Below are positions 5,218-5,698 of a stretch of 5,698 nt of DNA, one piece after another. Every line of letters starts with the position of its first letter. Within the stretch, counting starts at the first letter, position 1. The notes beneath the pieces are model-generated. The model was not told the origin of the DNA. It did not search any database and worked only from the letters and a program-made list of their open reading frames with translations. Origin of the DNA: CAYYJM01 sp964471755 (GTDB taxonomy: Bacteria > Planctomycetota > Planctomycetia > Gemmatales > Gemmataceae); NCBI GenBank assembly GCA_964471755.1, contig CAYYJM010000343.1:1-5698 (forward strand). Direction: 5' to 3'. The position numbers and the translations under genes are program-made.

Positions 5218-5698
5218 GTGTTCGACGGCCGAATCCGCAAGGTGATCGATCCGCTTCTCGACCGTGTCGGGTCCACCCTGGCGCGTCTCGGCCCGGGAGC
5301 CAACGCGATCACCGTCGTCGGCTTCCTGATCGGAGTGGGAGCCTGGGTCGCCCTCGCCCTGAGCGCCTATCTCCTGGCCCTGGGGCTGATCCTGCTCAAC
5401 CGGATCGCCGATGGCCTGGATGGAGCGGTGGCGCGACGCCTGGGGACGACCGACCTGGGCGGCTTCCTTGACATCGTTCTCGATTTCGTCTTCTATGCCG
5501 GGGTGCCGTTCTTCTTCGCCGTGGGTCGCCCCGAGGTCGCCCTGGCCGCGGCCTTTCTCGTCTTCAGCTTCGTCGGGACGGGAACCTCCTTCCTGGCGTT
5601 CGCCACCGTCGCGGCGAAGCGCGGCTTGACGACCGAGATTCGCGGCCGCAAGTCCATCTACTACCTGGGCGGCCTGACCGAGGGGGCGGAGACGATCG
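5218..5698 (+). CDS. CDP-alcohol phosphatidyltransferase, 3' truncated by the window
   Basis: From GTG 5218, 160 residues are visible before the window ends. The family signature is complete: D65-x2-D68-G69-x2-A72-R73-x7-G81-x3-D85-x3-D89, whose four aspartates hold two divalent metals and catalyse transfer of a phosphatidyl group from a CDP-linked donor to an alcohol. Hydrophobic stretches at about 30-45, 47-62, 86-102 and 107-131 fit the first helices of this six-helix inner-membrane family. The acceptor alcohol cannot be told from the motif. The GLDGAVARRLG...GGFLDIVLDFVFY arrangement resembles the YnjF-like group, from memory, more than PgsA. GTG is the first possible start after the in-frame TGA of the preceding gene (5203-5205), and AGGGGG at 5208-5213 serves as ribosome site with short 4-base spacing. 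Only the C-terminal helices appear to be missing. Confidence 0.93.
   Translation, partial: MFDGRIRKVIDPLLDRVGSTLARLGPGANAITVVGFLIGVGAWVALALSAYLLALGLILLNRIADGLDGAVARRLGTTDLGGFLDIVLDFVFYAGVPFFFAVGRPEVALAAAFLVFSFVGTGTSFLAFATVAAKRGLTTEIRGRKSIYYLGGLTEGAETI

Overview
The window is high-GC DNA, roughly two-thirds G+C by eye. It reads as one densely packed plus-strand gene string from a planctomycete, probably of the Gemmataceae/Isosphaeraceae type. The lineage call rests on family content: the tail of a DUF1553 (PSD1) protein, a Tat-exported DUF1501 protein, an EF-hand protein and a DUF1559 (H-X9-DG) protein. These families are hugely expanded in Planctomycetes and typically sit together there. The exact genus cannot be read from the sequence.

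Layout: (1) 1-178, C-terminal end of a DUF1553 protein; (2) 201-1541, DUF1501 protein with a twin-arginine signal; (3) 1538-2632, exported EF-hand protein with five canonical calcium loops; (4) 2629-3504, divergent DUF1559 protein with an N-terminal membrane helix; (5) about 3531-4148, ArsI/CadI-type vicinal oxygen chelate protein with a vicinal cysteine pair; (6) 4168-5205, a basic, aromatic-rich protein I do not recognise; (7) 5218 to the window end, CDP-alcohol phosphatidyltransferase, cut by the window edge. Gaps are 22, -4, -4, about 26 (or -4), 19 and 12 bases. Nearly every start has a purine-rich ribosome binding site, and there is no visible terminator or promoter between genes. The whole stretch may therefore be one transcript. 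No stretch over 300 bases lacks a gene, and I saw no RNA genes, mobile elements, CRISPR arrays or long repeats.

Genes 1-4 look like a planctomycete cell-surface/export module, whose biochemical role is not established for these families. Genes 5-7 are a different kind of cargo: a metal-dependent VOC enzyme related to organoarsenical lyases, an unknown protein and a phospholipid head-group transferase. Genes 6 and 7 are close enough to be a functional pair, possibly in lipid synthesis. The points most worth a second look are the DUF1559 protein, which has lost both the prepilin motif and the histidine of its signature motif, the ArsI-like gene in a non-arsenic context, and the unknown gene beside the phosphatidyltransferase.
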